Program-made: the position numbers and the translations under genes
Shown here: positions 17,771 to 25,429 of the stretch, piece by piece
Layout: every line of letters starts with the position of its first letter
Position numbering within the stretch: the first letter of the stretch is position 1
The notes under the pieces: model-generated
The model's input: only the letters and a program-made list of their open reading frames with translations
Database searches by the model: none
What the model was told of the DNA's origin: nothing
Source: Citrobacter tructae
Lineage (GTDB): Bacteria > Pseudomonadota > Gammaproteobacteria > Enterobacterales > Enterobacteriaceae
Assembly: GCF_004684345.1 (NCBI RefSeq)
Contig: NZ_CP038469.1
Coordinates: forward strand, 1,550,001 to 1,614,000
Reading direction: 5' to 3'
DNA: 64,000 bases

Positions 17771-18430
17771 ATGCAAACGTTTAAACGCGGAATAGCCGTG
17801 GCAGCACTGCTGTTCAGCCCCCTGACGCTGGCGCAAGACCTGAATTCGCAACTGACGGCATGGTTTTCCCAGCGGCTGGCGGGGTTTAGCGATGAGGTCG
17901 TCGTCACTATCCGTACACCACCTAATTTATTACCTGGCTGCGAGCAGCCTGCATTAAGCGTGTCCGGCAGTTCGAAGTTGTGGGGCAATGTGAATGTGCT
18001 GGCCAGATGCGGCAATGAAAAGCGTTACCTGCAGGTGAACGTGCAGGCCACAGGAGACTACGTTGTCGCCGCTGCCCCCATAGCCCGGGGCAGCACGCTT
18101 AATCCAGCCAGCGTGATGCTAAAACGGGGTCGACTGGATCAACTGCCGCCGCGCACCGTGCTGGACATAAACCAGGTGCAGGCTGCGGTGAGCCTACGCG
18201 ATCTGATATTGGGTCAACCGATACAGCTCACTATGCTGCGTCAGGCATGGCGGATAAAAGCTGGTCAGCGCGTGCTGGTTATTGCCAATGGCGAGGGTTT
18301 TCGCGTGAATGCGGAAGGCAAGGCGCTGAACAATGCGGCGGTTGCCCAAAATGCCAGAGTACGGATGCTTTCCGGCCAGGTAGTAAGCGGTGTCGTCGAT
18401 TCTGATGGGAATATTCTTATTAACCTATAA
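17771..18430 (+). CDS. flgA: Flagellar P-ring assembly chaperone FlgA
   Basis: FlgA (219 residues) is a periplasmic chaperone needed to assemble FlgI into the P ring. It has a Sec signal peptide (QTFKRGIAVAALLFSPLTLA, cleavage before QDLNSQ) and a C-terminal SAF domain (about residues 95-215, with IARGSTLNPASVMLKRGRLD). The frame is open from a TTG at 17768, but the ATG at 17771 gives the family length. It is transcribed away from flgB and followed after a short gap by flgM. Confidence 0.96.
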   Translation: MQTFKRGIAVAALLFSPLTLAQDLNSQLTAWFSQRLAGFSDEVVVTIRTPPNLLPGCEQPALSVSGSSKLWGNVNVLARCGNEKRYLQVNVQATGDYVVAAAPIARGSTLNPASVMLKRGRLDQLPPRTVLDINQVQAAVSLRDLILGQPIQLTMLRQAWRIKAGQRVLVIANGEGFRVNAEGKALNNAAVAQNARVRMLSGQVVSGVVDSDGNILINL

Positions 18431-18435
18431 TAGGT

Positions 18436-18462
18436 TAAAGATTTTTTAGCGGATGCCGATAG
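18436..18462 (+). promoter_or_regulatory. Sigma-28 (FliA) promoter of flgMN
   Basis: Just after the flgA stop the sequence reads TAAAGATT, 11 bases, GCCGATAG, matching the FliA consensus TAAAGTTT-N11-GCCGATAA at 13 of 16 positions with exact spacing. RNA would begin about 55 bases before flgM. It gives FlgM its late-class expression, closing the feedback loop on sigma-28. Confidence 0.92.
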
Positions 18463-18522
18463 ATAATCAACCAATGATTAAAGCGGGTCGCTATAGCGTA
18501 ACCCCTCGATGAGGATAAAAAA

Positions 18523-18816
18523 ATGAGCATTGATCGTACCTCACCATTGAAGCCAGTTAGCACAGTCCAGTCGCGCGAAACCAGCGACACGATGGTACAG
18601 AAAGCGCGCAAGGAAAAAACAGCAACGACGAACAGCACCAGCGTAATGTTGAGCGACGCGCAGGCCAAACTGATGCAGCCTGGAACCAACGACATTAATA
18701 TGGAGCGTGTCGAAGCACTGAAAACCGCGATCCGTAACGGTGAGCTGAAAATGGATACCGGAAAAATTGCCGACTCGCTGATCCGCGAGGCACAGAGCTA
18801 CTTACAGAGTAAATAA
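18523..18816 (+). CDS. flgM: Anti-sigma-28 factor FlgM
   Basis: FlgM (97 residues) binds FliA and blocks late flagellar genes until the hook is complete and FlgM is exported through it. The protein starts MSIDRTSPLKPVSTVQSRET, is largely polar and disordered in its N-terminal half, and has the FliA-binding C-terminal helices (NMERVEALKTAIRNGELKMD and IADSLIREAQSYL). A GAGGATA ribosome site precedes the ATG. It lies between flgA and flgN with a sigma-28 promoter in front. Confidence 0.97.
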   Translation: MSIDRTSPLKPVSTVQSRETSDTMVQKARKEKTATTNSTSVMLSDAQAKLMQPGTNDINMERVEALKTAIRNGELKMDTGKIADSLIREAQSYLQSK

Positions 18817-18819
18817 AGT

Positions 18820-19242
18820 ATGACTCGTTTGTCAGAAATACTTGATCAGATGACGACCGTTCTTAATGACCTGAAAACTGTGATGGATGCTGAGCAACAG
18901 CAACTGTCCGCAGGCCACATCAGCGGTAGCCAGCTACAGCGTATTACAGAAGAAAAAAGTTCTTTGCTGGCGACCCTGGATTACCTGGAGCAGCAGCGCC
19001 GTCTTGAGCACGACGCGACGCGCAGCGCCAATGATGATATTGCCCAACGCTGGCAGACGATTACCACTAAAACGCAGCATTTACGCGATCTCAACCAACA
19101 TAATGGTTGGCTGTTGGAAGGGCAAATCGAGCGAAACCAACAGGCGCTCGAGGTGCTGAAGCCGCACCAGGAACCGACGCTGTATGGCGCTAACGGCCAG
19201 ACATCCTCAGCCCATCGCGGCGGAAAGAAATTCTCAATTTAA
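18820..19242 (+). CDS. flgN: Flagellar export chaperone FlgN
   Basis: FlgN (140 residues) is the cytoplasmic chaperone that delivers the junction proteins FlgK and FlgL to the export gate. It is almost wholly helical with heptad-like spacing, starting MTRLSEILDQMTTVLNDLKT, with LDYLEQQRRLEHDATRS in the middle and a flexible tail. Its start is 3 bp after the flgM stop, so the two are translationally linked. Length is two residues above the E. coli protein. Confidence 0.96.
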   Translation: MTRLSEILDQMTTVLNDLKTVMDAEQQQLSAGHISGSQLQRITEEKSSLLATLDYLEQQRRLEHDATRSANDDIAQRWQTITTKTQHLRDLNQHNGWLLEGQIERNQQALEVLKPHQEPTLYGANGQTSSAHRGGKKFSI

Positions 19243-19245
19243 TCA

Positions 19246-19320
19246 TTGCCTGATGGCGCGCAGCGTTATGGCCTACACATTTAGTAGGCCAAAAACGTCG
19301 CAACGCCGTCTTCCGGCAAT
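19246..19320. repeat. REP/BIME-like repeat between flgN and murJ
   Basis: The gap between convergent flgN and murJ contains TTGCCTGATGGCGCGC followed by TGGCCTAC (19269-19276) and GTAGGCCA (19284-19291), then AAAA. The 8-bp stem with a 7-base loop could end flgMN transcription. The wording resembles enterobacterial REP units, and its TGGCCTAC arms match those of the hairpin at 2610-2639. Confidence 0.65.
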
Positions 19321-19327
19321 CCGATCA

Positions 19328-20863
19328 TTACGCAGTCCGGCGCACAAACTCTTTCACTTTAAAGCCCAGAACGGCCAGTGCGGCAAAGTAGGCCGTAATC
19401 CCGACCAGCACCACCGCCATCAGCCGCAGCAGACGCCATAGCATCGTCCCCTGTGACCACTCCGGCATGATGTAGAGCATTCCCACCAGGGCCGCTGACA
19501 TAACCAGAACAGATATCACCAGTCGCGTCAGGAACCAGGCCCAGCCCGGCTGAGGGGTGAAAATTTTCTGTTTACGCAACTGCCAGTACAGCAGTGAAGC
19601 GTTCAGACACGCCGCCAGACCTATCGACAGCGACAGACCGGCATGCTTCAACGGCCCGATAAACGCCAGGTTCATCACCTGAGTCATAATCAGCGTAACG
19701 ATGGCAATTTTCACCGGCGTTTTAATATCCTGACGTGAGTAAAAACCGGGTGCCAGTACTTTCACCACGATCAGGCCAATGAGCCCGACCGAATACGCCA
19801 CCAGCGCGCGCTGGGTCATGGAGGCATCAAAAGCGGTAAACTTACCGTACTGGAACAGCGAAACCGTTAGCGGTTTTGCCAGAATGCCCAACGCCACGGC
19901 GCTCGGCAAGGCCAGCAGGAAGCACAGGCGCAGACCCCAGTCCATCAGTCGGCAATACTCATCATGATTACCGCTGGAAAAACTCTTCGACAGCGAGGGC
20001 AGCAGGATAGTCCCCAGCGCCACACCCAATACGCCTGACGGGAACTCCATCAAGCGGTCGGCATAATACATCCATGAAACCGAACCGGAGGCCAGAAACG
20101 AGGCAAAAATGGTATTGATGATCAGTGAAATCTGGCTGACAGAAACACCGAGGATCGCCGGCCCCATCTGCTTCACAACGCGCATCGCGCCGGCATCGTG
20201 GAAGTTCACGCGTGGTAGCACCAGCATACCGATTTTCTTCAAATGCGGCAGTTGGTACACCAATTGCAGCACTCCACCAACGGTAACCGCCCACGCCAGC
20301 GCCAGCACCGGCGGGTTAAAATACGGTGCGGCAAACAGCGCAAAACCGATCATGCTGATGTTGAGAAATGTCGGCGCAAACGCTGGAATAGAGAAGCGGT
20401 TCCAGGTGTTAAGAATCGCCCCCGCCAGCGAGGCCAGCGAAATCAACAAGATATAAGGAAAAGTTATCTGCAATAGCTGAGTGGTCAGCGCAAATTTGTC
20501 GGCGGTATCGGCAAATCCTGGCGCGGTGACCATGATCACCCACGGCGCGGCGAGCATCCCGGCAACCGTCACTAAGGCCAGCGCCAGCGTCAGTAGCCCT
20601 GACACGTAAGAAACAAACACGCGGGTGGCATCTTCGCCCTGCTTACTTTTGTACTCTGCCAGAATAGGCACAAACGCCTGAGAAAATGCACCTTCGGCAA
20701 AAATACGGCGCAGCAGGTTAGGAAGTTTGAATGCCACAAAAAAGGCATCTGTCGCCATCCCTGCGCCAAAGATTCTGGCGACGATCGCATCACGCGCAAA
20801 ACCCAGCACGCGTGAAAACATCGTCATCGAGCTGACGGCTGCCAGTGACTTTAATAAATTCAT
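19328..20863 (-). CDS. murJ: Lipid II flippase MurJ
   Basis: MurJ (511 residues, usual length), formerly MviN, flips lipid II across the inner membrane for peptidoglycan synthesis. It starts MNLLKSLAAVSSMTMFSRVL and has the conserved GFARDAIVARIFGAG in the first loop. About 14 hydrophobic segments run through the protein, and polar residues inside membrane segments are kept (for example DRLMEFPSGVLGVALGT). It is essential in relatives. It points toward flgN and is followed by a repeat hairpin; mviM lies upstream on the same strand about 120 bp away. Confidence 0.97.
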   Translation of the reverse strand: MNLLKSLAAVSSMTMFSRVLGFARDAIVARIFGAGMATDAFFVAFKLPNLLRRIFAEGAFSQAFVPILAEYKSKQGEDATRVFVSYVSGLLTLALALVTVAGMLAAPWVIMVTAPGFADTADKFALTTQLLQITFPYILLISLASLAGAILNTWNRFSIPAFAPTFLNISMIGFALFAAPYFNPPVLALAWAVTVGGVLQLVYQLPHLKKIGMLVLPRVNFHDAGAMRVVKQMGPAILGVSVSQISLIINTIFASFLASGSVSWMYYADRLMEFPSGVLGVALGTILLPSLSKSFSSGNHDEYCRLMDWGLRLCFLLALPSAVALGILAKPLTVSLFQYGKFTAFDASMTQRALVAYSVGLIGLIVVKVLAPGFYSRQDIKTPVKIAIVTLIMTQVMNLAFIGPLKHAGLSLSIGLAACLNASLLYWQLRKQKIFTPQPGWAWFLTRLVISVLVMSAALVGMLYIMPEWSQGTMLWRLLRLMAVVLVGITAYFAALAVLGFKVKEFVRRTA

Positions 20864-20985
20864 CTATGTTGTATTCCAGACTCTGAGGCAAAACCCCACA
20901 TTCGCTGTCAGAATAAGGGGTTATTTTGAGTGGGCATATAGTACCTGGATTATGCTGAATTACTACCGCCAGATGTTACAGGGGG

Positions 20986-21909
20986 TTATTCGGCCATCGC
21001 ATCCCGCCACAGCTTATCCACCACGCGCTGAGCCATAATCGCCTGCTCACCCGCCGTCTCAGGAACTGTCTGATTTTGCACGCATTCAATAAAATGGCGT
21101 GCGCATCCGGCAAAGCCTCGCTGCTCCAGCGTGGTTTGCCAGCCGGGTATCGGTTGCAAAACCACGCCATGTCCGCGCTCCTCACGCCATTCGCGCATAT
21201 CCGTAACATCAATTAACCCGCCGTCGGTGACCGCCTGCACGCTCTCCCGCTGACTGCCCGCGCGGCGATGCATACTGGTTGTTATCTGTAACTGATCGAC
21301 GGAGAAATGGTGTTCTGCATAAAACATGGCACCGGACTCGTTGGTTAACAGCGTACCGCTCGTTAACTGCGTCTCTCTGCCTGCCAGCCACAGCGCAGTA
21401 TCCACCACGTGCAGGTAGTCATCCAGCAGCGTAAAACGCAAATCGTGCGGTCCAACGCTATCGCTACGATGCTTATCCATGCGGATAGAGGCCGCCTGAC
21501 TTAACTGTGATTTTAACTCCCGATACAGCGGCGCAAAACGGCGGTTGAATCCGACCATCAGCGTCAGATTTTTTCGCGCTGCCAGCGCCACCAGTTGTTC
21601 CGCATCGCGCAGATTTTCCGCCAGGGGTTTATCCACGCAAACGTGAACTCCGGCATGAAGCAACTCGCTGACAACCGCATGGTGTGTCGCGGTACTGGAG
21701 TGTACGAAAACGGCATCACAGGTTGCCGCCAGGTTCTGTAGCGAATCAACGTACGGCATGCGCCAGGTAGCACAAATACGCTCTGCTTTTTCACGCGAAG
21801 GTGACCAGGCCCCCTGTAACGTCCAGTCTGCGGCAATACCCAGCACGGGCAGCCAGGCTTTTTGCGCAATACCGCCCAAGCCAACGACACCGATACGAAG
21901 TTTTTTCAC
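20986..21909 (-). CDS. mviM: Gfo/Idh/MocA family oxidoreductase MviM
   Basis: MviM (307 residues) belongs to the Gfo/Idh/MocA family of NAD(P)-linked oxidoreductases. The N-terminal Rossmann fold begins KKLRIGVVGLGGIAQKAWLP, and HVCVDKPLAENLRDAEQL carries the conserved Lys-Pro of the family. The substrate is unknown. The start codon is GTG, one base after the yceH stop, so the two genes are coupled. The old name reflects its position next to the virulence-associated mviN (murJ) locus rather than a shown function. Confidence 0.9.
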   Translation of the reverse strand: MKKLRIGVVGLGGIAQKAWLPVLGIAADWTLQGAWSPSREKAERICATWRMPYVDSLQNLAATCDAVFVHSSTATHHAVVSELLHAGVHVCVDKPLAENLRDAEQLVALAARKNLTLMVGFNRRFAPLYRELKSQLSQAASIRMDKHRSDSVGPHDLRFTLLDDYLHVVDTALWLAGRETQLTSGTLLTNESGAMFYAEHHFSVDQLQITTSMHRRAGSQRESVQAVTDGGLIDVTDMREWREERGHGVVLQPIPGWQTTLEQRGFAGCARHFIECVQNQTVPETAGEQAIMAQRVVDKLWRDAMAE

Positions 21910-21910
21910 G

Positions 21911-22561
21911 TTACTCTCCCAGATGCGCCAGCAATGATTCGAGCCGCTGCTTTAACTCTGCTACTTCGCTTTCCAGCACCTCTACGCGTGCCTGCAAATC
22001 GCCAGAAACAACCTGTGGTTCGTCTGCTGCTGTCGCAACCATCTCATCGACGTCTCCACAGAACAGGTGCATATAGCGGCTTTCGCGTTTACCCGGTTCA
22101 CGCGCCAGACGGACCACGTAAGGGCCATCTTCACGGGTGGCAAGCTGTTCAAGAGTCGATTCCACTTCCGCCATATCGCTGAATTCATACATGCGGGATG
22201 CACGACTACGTAGCTCTCCTGGCGTCTGCGCACCGCGCAGTAACAGCGTAGTGATTAACGCCACCTCACCAGCGCTGAGCTTAAGATTGCCAAACTCTGA
22301 ATTGCAGAAGCGCTGCTCGTATTTGGTGACGCGATTACCAAACCCGCTCACTGTACGTAAAAAATGGCGTTTCACCAGATTATCGAGCTGATCCTGCACG
22401 TCCGATTCCGACAGGTTCATCACCGGTTCACGATTGGTTTTTTGATTACAGGCGGTCACAACGCCATTGACGGAAAGCGGATATTGTTCTGGGGTAGTAA
22501 CCTGCTTTTCCAACAAACAGCCAATCACGCGTGCTTCGGTAGGGGTTAATTCGTATTTCAT
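21911..22561 (-). CDS. yceH: YceH family protein (DUF480, tandem winged helix)
   Basis: A 216-residue cytoplasmic protein of the DUF480/YceH family. The N-terminal part (MKYELTPTEARVIGCLLEKQ) and the GEVALITTLLLRGAQTPGEL segment near residue 100 are two winged-helix-like domains. The C-terminal tail is a predicted coiled coil (LQARVEVLESEVAELKQRLE). Function is unknown. I use the ATG at 22561, which gives the family N-terminus, rather than the one at 22573. It is immediately followed by mviM. Confidence 0.88.
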   Translation of the reverse strand: MKYELTPTEARVIGCLLEKQVTTPEQYPLSVNGVVTACNQKTNREPVMNLSESDVQDQLDNLVKRHFLRTVSGFGNRVTKYEQRFCNSEFGNLKLSAGEVALITTLLLRGAQTPGELRSRASRMYEFSDMAEVESTLEQLATREDGPYVVRLAREPGKRESRYMHLFCGDVDEMVATAADEPQVVSGDLQARVEVLESEVAELKQRLESLLAHLGE

Positions 22562-22596
22562 CGTCATCTCCATTAATCAGCCAATACTGCTGAGGC

Positions 22597-23181
22597 TTAG
22601 CGCCCGGGGGTCCATTCTGATGTTGTTAACGCCGTCAGCACATGATCGCGCCACTGCCCATCAATCAGCAGGTAGTCTTTTGCATAGCCTTCTTTTTCAA
22701 ATCCGAGTCGTGCCAGCAAATCGCCACTACGTTTATTGTGCGGCATATAGTTCGCCATAATGCGATGAATATGCTGCGTGCGCTGCATATAGCGAATAGC
22801 CGCGACTAAGGCTTCATACATCAACCCCTGCCCTTGCCACTTCTGCGCAATGGAATAACCGAGATAGCAGGCGTGGAAAGATCCCCGCACCACATTGGAG
22901 AAGTTTGCGACGCCGATAATCTCTTTTTCTTCCGGGTCCAGCAGCGCAAAATAATAGGCAGAACCTTGTTTATGAAACTCGGTGATCATACTTAGACGCG
23001 CCTGCCAGCCAGAGGGATAGCAGTGGCTTTCATCGCGAATAGGTTCCCAGGGTTTTAAGAAATGACGATTTTCTGCGTAATAATCTGCCAGACGCCAGGC
23101 ATCACGCTCATGCACTAAACGCACGACCAGGCGGTCCGTGGTTAAGCGCACTTTTGGCACGTTACTGCGATAGCCAAACAT
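22597..23181 (-). CDS. rimJ: Ribosomal protein uS5-alanine N-acetyltransferase RimJ
   Basis: RimJ (194 residues) is a GNAT acetyltransferase that acetylates the N-terminal Ala of ribosomal protein S5. It starts MFGYRSNVPKVRLTTDRLVV and contains the acetyl-CoA site around YSIAQKWQGQGLMYEALVAA (the Q-x-x-G-x-G/A-like loop) and MANYMPHNKRSGDLLARLGF. In E. coli it also affects pap pilus regulation. Length is normal. It is upstream of yceH on the same strand and diverges from mdtH. Confidence 0.95.
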   Translation of the reverse strand: MFGYRSNVPKVRLTTDRLVVRLVHERDAWRLADYYAENRHFLKPWEPIRDESHCYPSGWQARLSMITEFHKQGSAYYFALLDPEEKEIIGVANFSNVVRGSFHACYLGYSIAQKWQGQGLMYEALVAAIRYMQRTQHIHRIMANYMPHNKRSGDLLARLGFEKEGYAKDYLLIDGQWRDHVLTALTTSEWTPGR

Positions 23182-23439
23182 TCTATACCTACTCCTTCCC
23201 GTAACGTCTTCAATACGCTATTCGCGATACTATACCTGTACAAATATGCCCGATGAAAAGAGCAAAACACCATTTATTGAATTATTCACACATTTTGATG
23301 AAAACTCTCTATCAAGACGGACTTTTAATAAAAAAATATTGTCCCGCCGAGGGTAGGAAAAGGCCTGACAACACCGCAGAATAGACAGGCTTACCGTTAA
23401 AACTCTAAATAGAGTGACGAGTTTTTCCCTGGAGGGGAA

Positions 23440-24648
23440 ATGTCGCAAGTCTCGCAGGCGAGGAACCTGGGTAAATACTTCCTGCTCATCGATAATATGC
23501 TGGTCGTGCTGGGTTTCTTCGTCGTATTCCCGCTGATCTCGATTCGTTTCGTCGATCAAATGGGCTGGGCCGCCGTGATGGTCGGTATCGCACTCGGGTT
23601 ACGTCAATTTATTCAGCAGGGGTTGGGGATTTTTGGCGGGGCCATTGCCGACCGTTTTGGCGCAAAACCGATGATTGTCACCGGCATGCTGATGCGCGCC
23701 GCCGGGTTCGCGACGATGGGGATCGCCCATGAACCCTGGCTACTGTGGTTTTCCTGTTTTCTCTCCGGGCTGGGCGGCACGCTGTTCGACCCTCCCCGTT
23801 CGGCGCTAGTGGTCAAACTGATCCGCCCGGAAAAGCGCGGGCGCTTCTTCTCCATCCTGATGATGCAGGACAGCGCGGGGGCGGTCGTTGGCGCGTTACT
23901 GGGGAGCTGGTTGCTGCAATATGATTTCCGACTAGTCTGCGCCACCGGTGCCATTTTGTTCATCCTGTGCGCCGCGTTTAACGCCTGGCTGCTTCCTGCC
24001 TGGAAGCTGTCGACGGTGAAAATTCCGGTACGCGAAGGAATGAGTCACGTGATGCGTGACAAACGATTCGTCACCTACGTACTGACGCTTGCAGGTTACT
24101 ACATGCTGGCGGTCCAGGTGATGCTGATGCTGCCGATTATGGTCAATGACATCGCCGGTTCTCCCGCTGCCGTCAAATGGATGTACGCCATCGAGGCGTG
24201 CCTCTCTTTAACGCTGCTCTACCCGATTGCCCGCTGGAGTGAAAAACGTTTTCGCCTCGAACACCGTTTAATGGCCGGTCTATTAATCATGTCTATCAGC
24301 ATGATGCCGATTGGTCTGGTCGGAAATTTACAGCAGTTATTCACCCTGATCTGCACATTCTATATCGGCTCAATTATTGCTGAACCGGCACGTGAAACGC
24401 TTAGCGCGTCGCTGGCAAGTGCGCGGGCCCGGGGGAGTTATATGGGCTTTAGCCGGCTAGGGCTCGCCATCGGCGGAGCGATAGGCTACATCGGCGGCGG
24501 CTGGCTGTTTGATATGGGTAAGGCAATGTCGCAGCCCGAATTACCGTGGATGATGTTGGGCGTTATCGGCCTTATTACCTTCCTGGCGCTGGGCTGGCAG
24601 TTCAGCCATAAACGCCCGTCACGCGGCATGCTGGAACCTGATGCCTGA
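23440..24648 (+). CDS. mdtH: Multidrug efflux MFS transporter MdtH
   Basis: MdtH (402 residues) is a 12-helix major facilitator drug:H+ antiporter of the inner membrane; in E. coli it raises tolerance to fluoroquinolones. The motif A loop GGAIADRFGAKPMIV is present between helices 2 and 3, and FDPPRSALVVKLIRPEKRGR follows helix 4. A strong GGAGGGG ribosome site precedes the ATG. It is transcribed away from rimJ with a 258-bp spacer, and a hairpin follows the stop. Confidence 0.95.
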   Translation: MSQVSQARNLGKYFLLIDNMLVVLGFFVVFPLISIRFVDQMGWAAVMVGIALGLRQFIQQGLGIFGGAIADRFGAKPMIVTGMLMRAAGFATMGIAHEPWLLWFSCFLSGLGGTLFDPPRSALVVKLIRPEKRGRFFSILMMQDSAGAVVGALLGSWLLQYDFRLVCATGAILFILCAAFNAWLLPAWKLSTVKIPVREGMSHVMRDKRFVTYVLTLAGYYMLAVQVMLMLPIMVNDIAGSPAAVKWMYAIEACLSLTLLYPIARWSEKRFRLEHRLMAGLLIMSISMMPIGLVGNLQQLFTLICTFYIGSIIAEPARETLSASLASARARGSYMGFSRLGLAIGGAIGYIGGGWLFDMGKAMSQPELPWMMLGVIGLITFLALGWQFSHKRPSRGMLEPDA

Positions 24649-24662
24649 CGCGTAACCCCGCT

Positions 24663-24700
24663 CCCGGACACCTTTTCAGCTTTTTCTGCTGGTGTCCGGG
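24663..24700. repeat. Long-arm hairpin between mdtH and yceB
   Basis: CCCGGACACC (24663-24672) and GGTGTCCGGG (24691-24700) are perfect 10-base inverted repeats with an 18-base loop rich in T. No T-run follows the right arm, so it may be a processing barrier at the end of mdtH rather than a classical terminator. Confidence 0.55.
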
Positions 24701-24763
24701 GCGCTGGTACTGGATGCTGCTTTGTGTCACGATTACACCATAAGCATCATGTTGAGGAACCCC

Positions 24764-25324
24764 ATGAAAAAGTTTTTTTTTGCTGCTGCTCTGATTGTCA
24801 GCGGCCTGTTGGTTGGTTGTAATCAACTCACACAATACACGGTAAGCGAGCAAGAAATTAATCAGGCGCTGGCGAAGCATAATAATTTTTCTAAAGATAT
24901 TGGTTTGCCCGGCGTGGCTGAAGCCCACATCGTTTTAAGCAACCTCACCAGCCAGATCGGTCGCGAAGAACCGAATAAAGTGACGCTGACAGGGGATGCC
25001 AATCTGGATATGAACTCCCTGTTTGGCAGCCAGAAAGCGACGATGAAGCTGAAGTTAAAAGCGTTACCGGTCTTCAATAAAGAAAAAGGCGCGATTTATC
25101 TGCAAGAAATGGAAGTGGTTGATGCTACCGTTACGCCAGAAAAAATGCAGTCGATATTGCAAACCCTGATGCCGTACTTAAACCAGTCGCTGCAGAATTA
25201 TTTCAACCAGCAGCCGGCGTACGTCCTGCGTGAAGACAGCAGTGAAGGCGAGGCGCTGGCGAAAAAACTGGCGAAAGGTATTGAGGTGAAACCAGGGGAA
25301 ATCATCATCCCGTTCACCGATTAA
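24764..25324 (+). CDS. yceB: Lipoprotein YceB (DUF1439)
   Basis: YceB is a 186-residue lipoprotein. The N-terminus KKFFFAAALIVSGLLVGCNQ is a lipoprotein signal with lipobox LVGC; the residues after Cys are Asn-Gln, which suggests outer membrane sorting. The body has a DUF1439 fold in the lipid-binding SMP/BPI-like group; function is unknown. The frame is open from 24692, but the ATG at 24764 with a GAGGAA ribosome site gives the signal peptide. A strong terminator follows. Confidence 0.93.
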   Translation: MKKFFFAAALIVSGLLVGCNQLTQYTVSEQEINQALAKHNNFSKDIGLPGVAEAHIVLSNLTSQIGREEPNKVTLTGDANLDMNSLFGSQKATMKLKLKALPVFNKEKGAIYLQEMEVVDATVTPEKMQSILQTLMPYLNQSLQNYFNQQPAYVLREDSSEGEALAKKLAKGIEVKPGEIIIPFTD

Positions 25325-25332
25325 CACACCAG

Positions 25333-25357
25333 AGGGCGCATCAGCGCCCTTTTTTTT
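25333..25357 (+). terminator. yceB intrinsic terminator
   Basis: AGGGCGC (25333-25339), loop ATCA, GCGCCCT (25344-25350), then an eight-T run. It lies 8 bp after the yceB stop and before the pyrC control region. Confidence 0.95.
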
Positions 25358-25364
25358 CGTGCAA

Positions 25365-25380
25365 ACGAAAACGTTTCCGC
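25365..25380 (+). promoter_or_regulatory. PurR operator of pyrC
   Basis: ACGAAAACGTTTCCGC matches the PurR consensus ACGCAAACGTTTGCGT at 13 of 16 positions, with the central AACGTT intact. PurR repression of pyrC is known in E. coli. The site overlaps the expected -35 region of the promoter whose -10 is TATCCT (25383-25388). Confidence 0.82.
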
Positions 25381-25382
25381 TT

Positions 25383-25422
25383 ATCCTTTGTTTCCGGCAA
25401 AAAAGACTATCCTCAGCCGGAG
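25383..25422 (+). promoter_or_regulatory. pyrC promoter and translation-control hairpin
   Basis: A -10 element TATCCT is followed by TTGTTTCCGGC. The segment CCGGC (25394-25398) pairs with GCCGG (25416-25420), and flanking T-A and T-G pairs extend the helix over the GGAG ribosome site (25419-25422). This is the known pyrC switch: when CTP is high RNA begins at an upstream C and the hairpin hides the ribosome site; when CTP is low it begins two or three bases later at G and the hairpin cannot form. Confidence 0.85.
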
Positions 25423-25429
25423 CATATTG

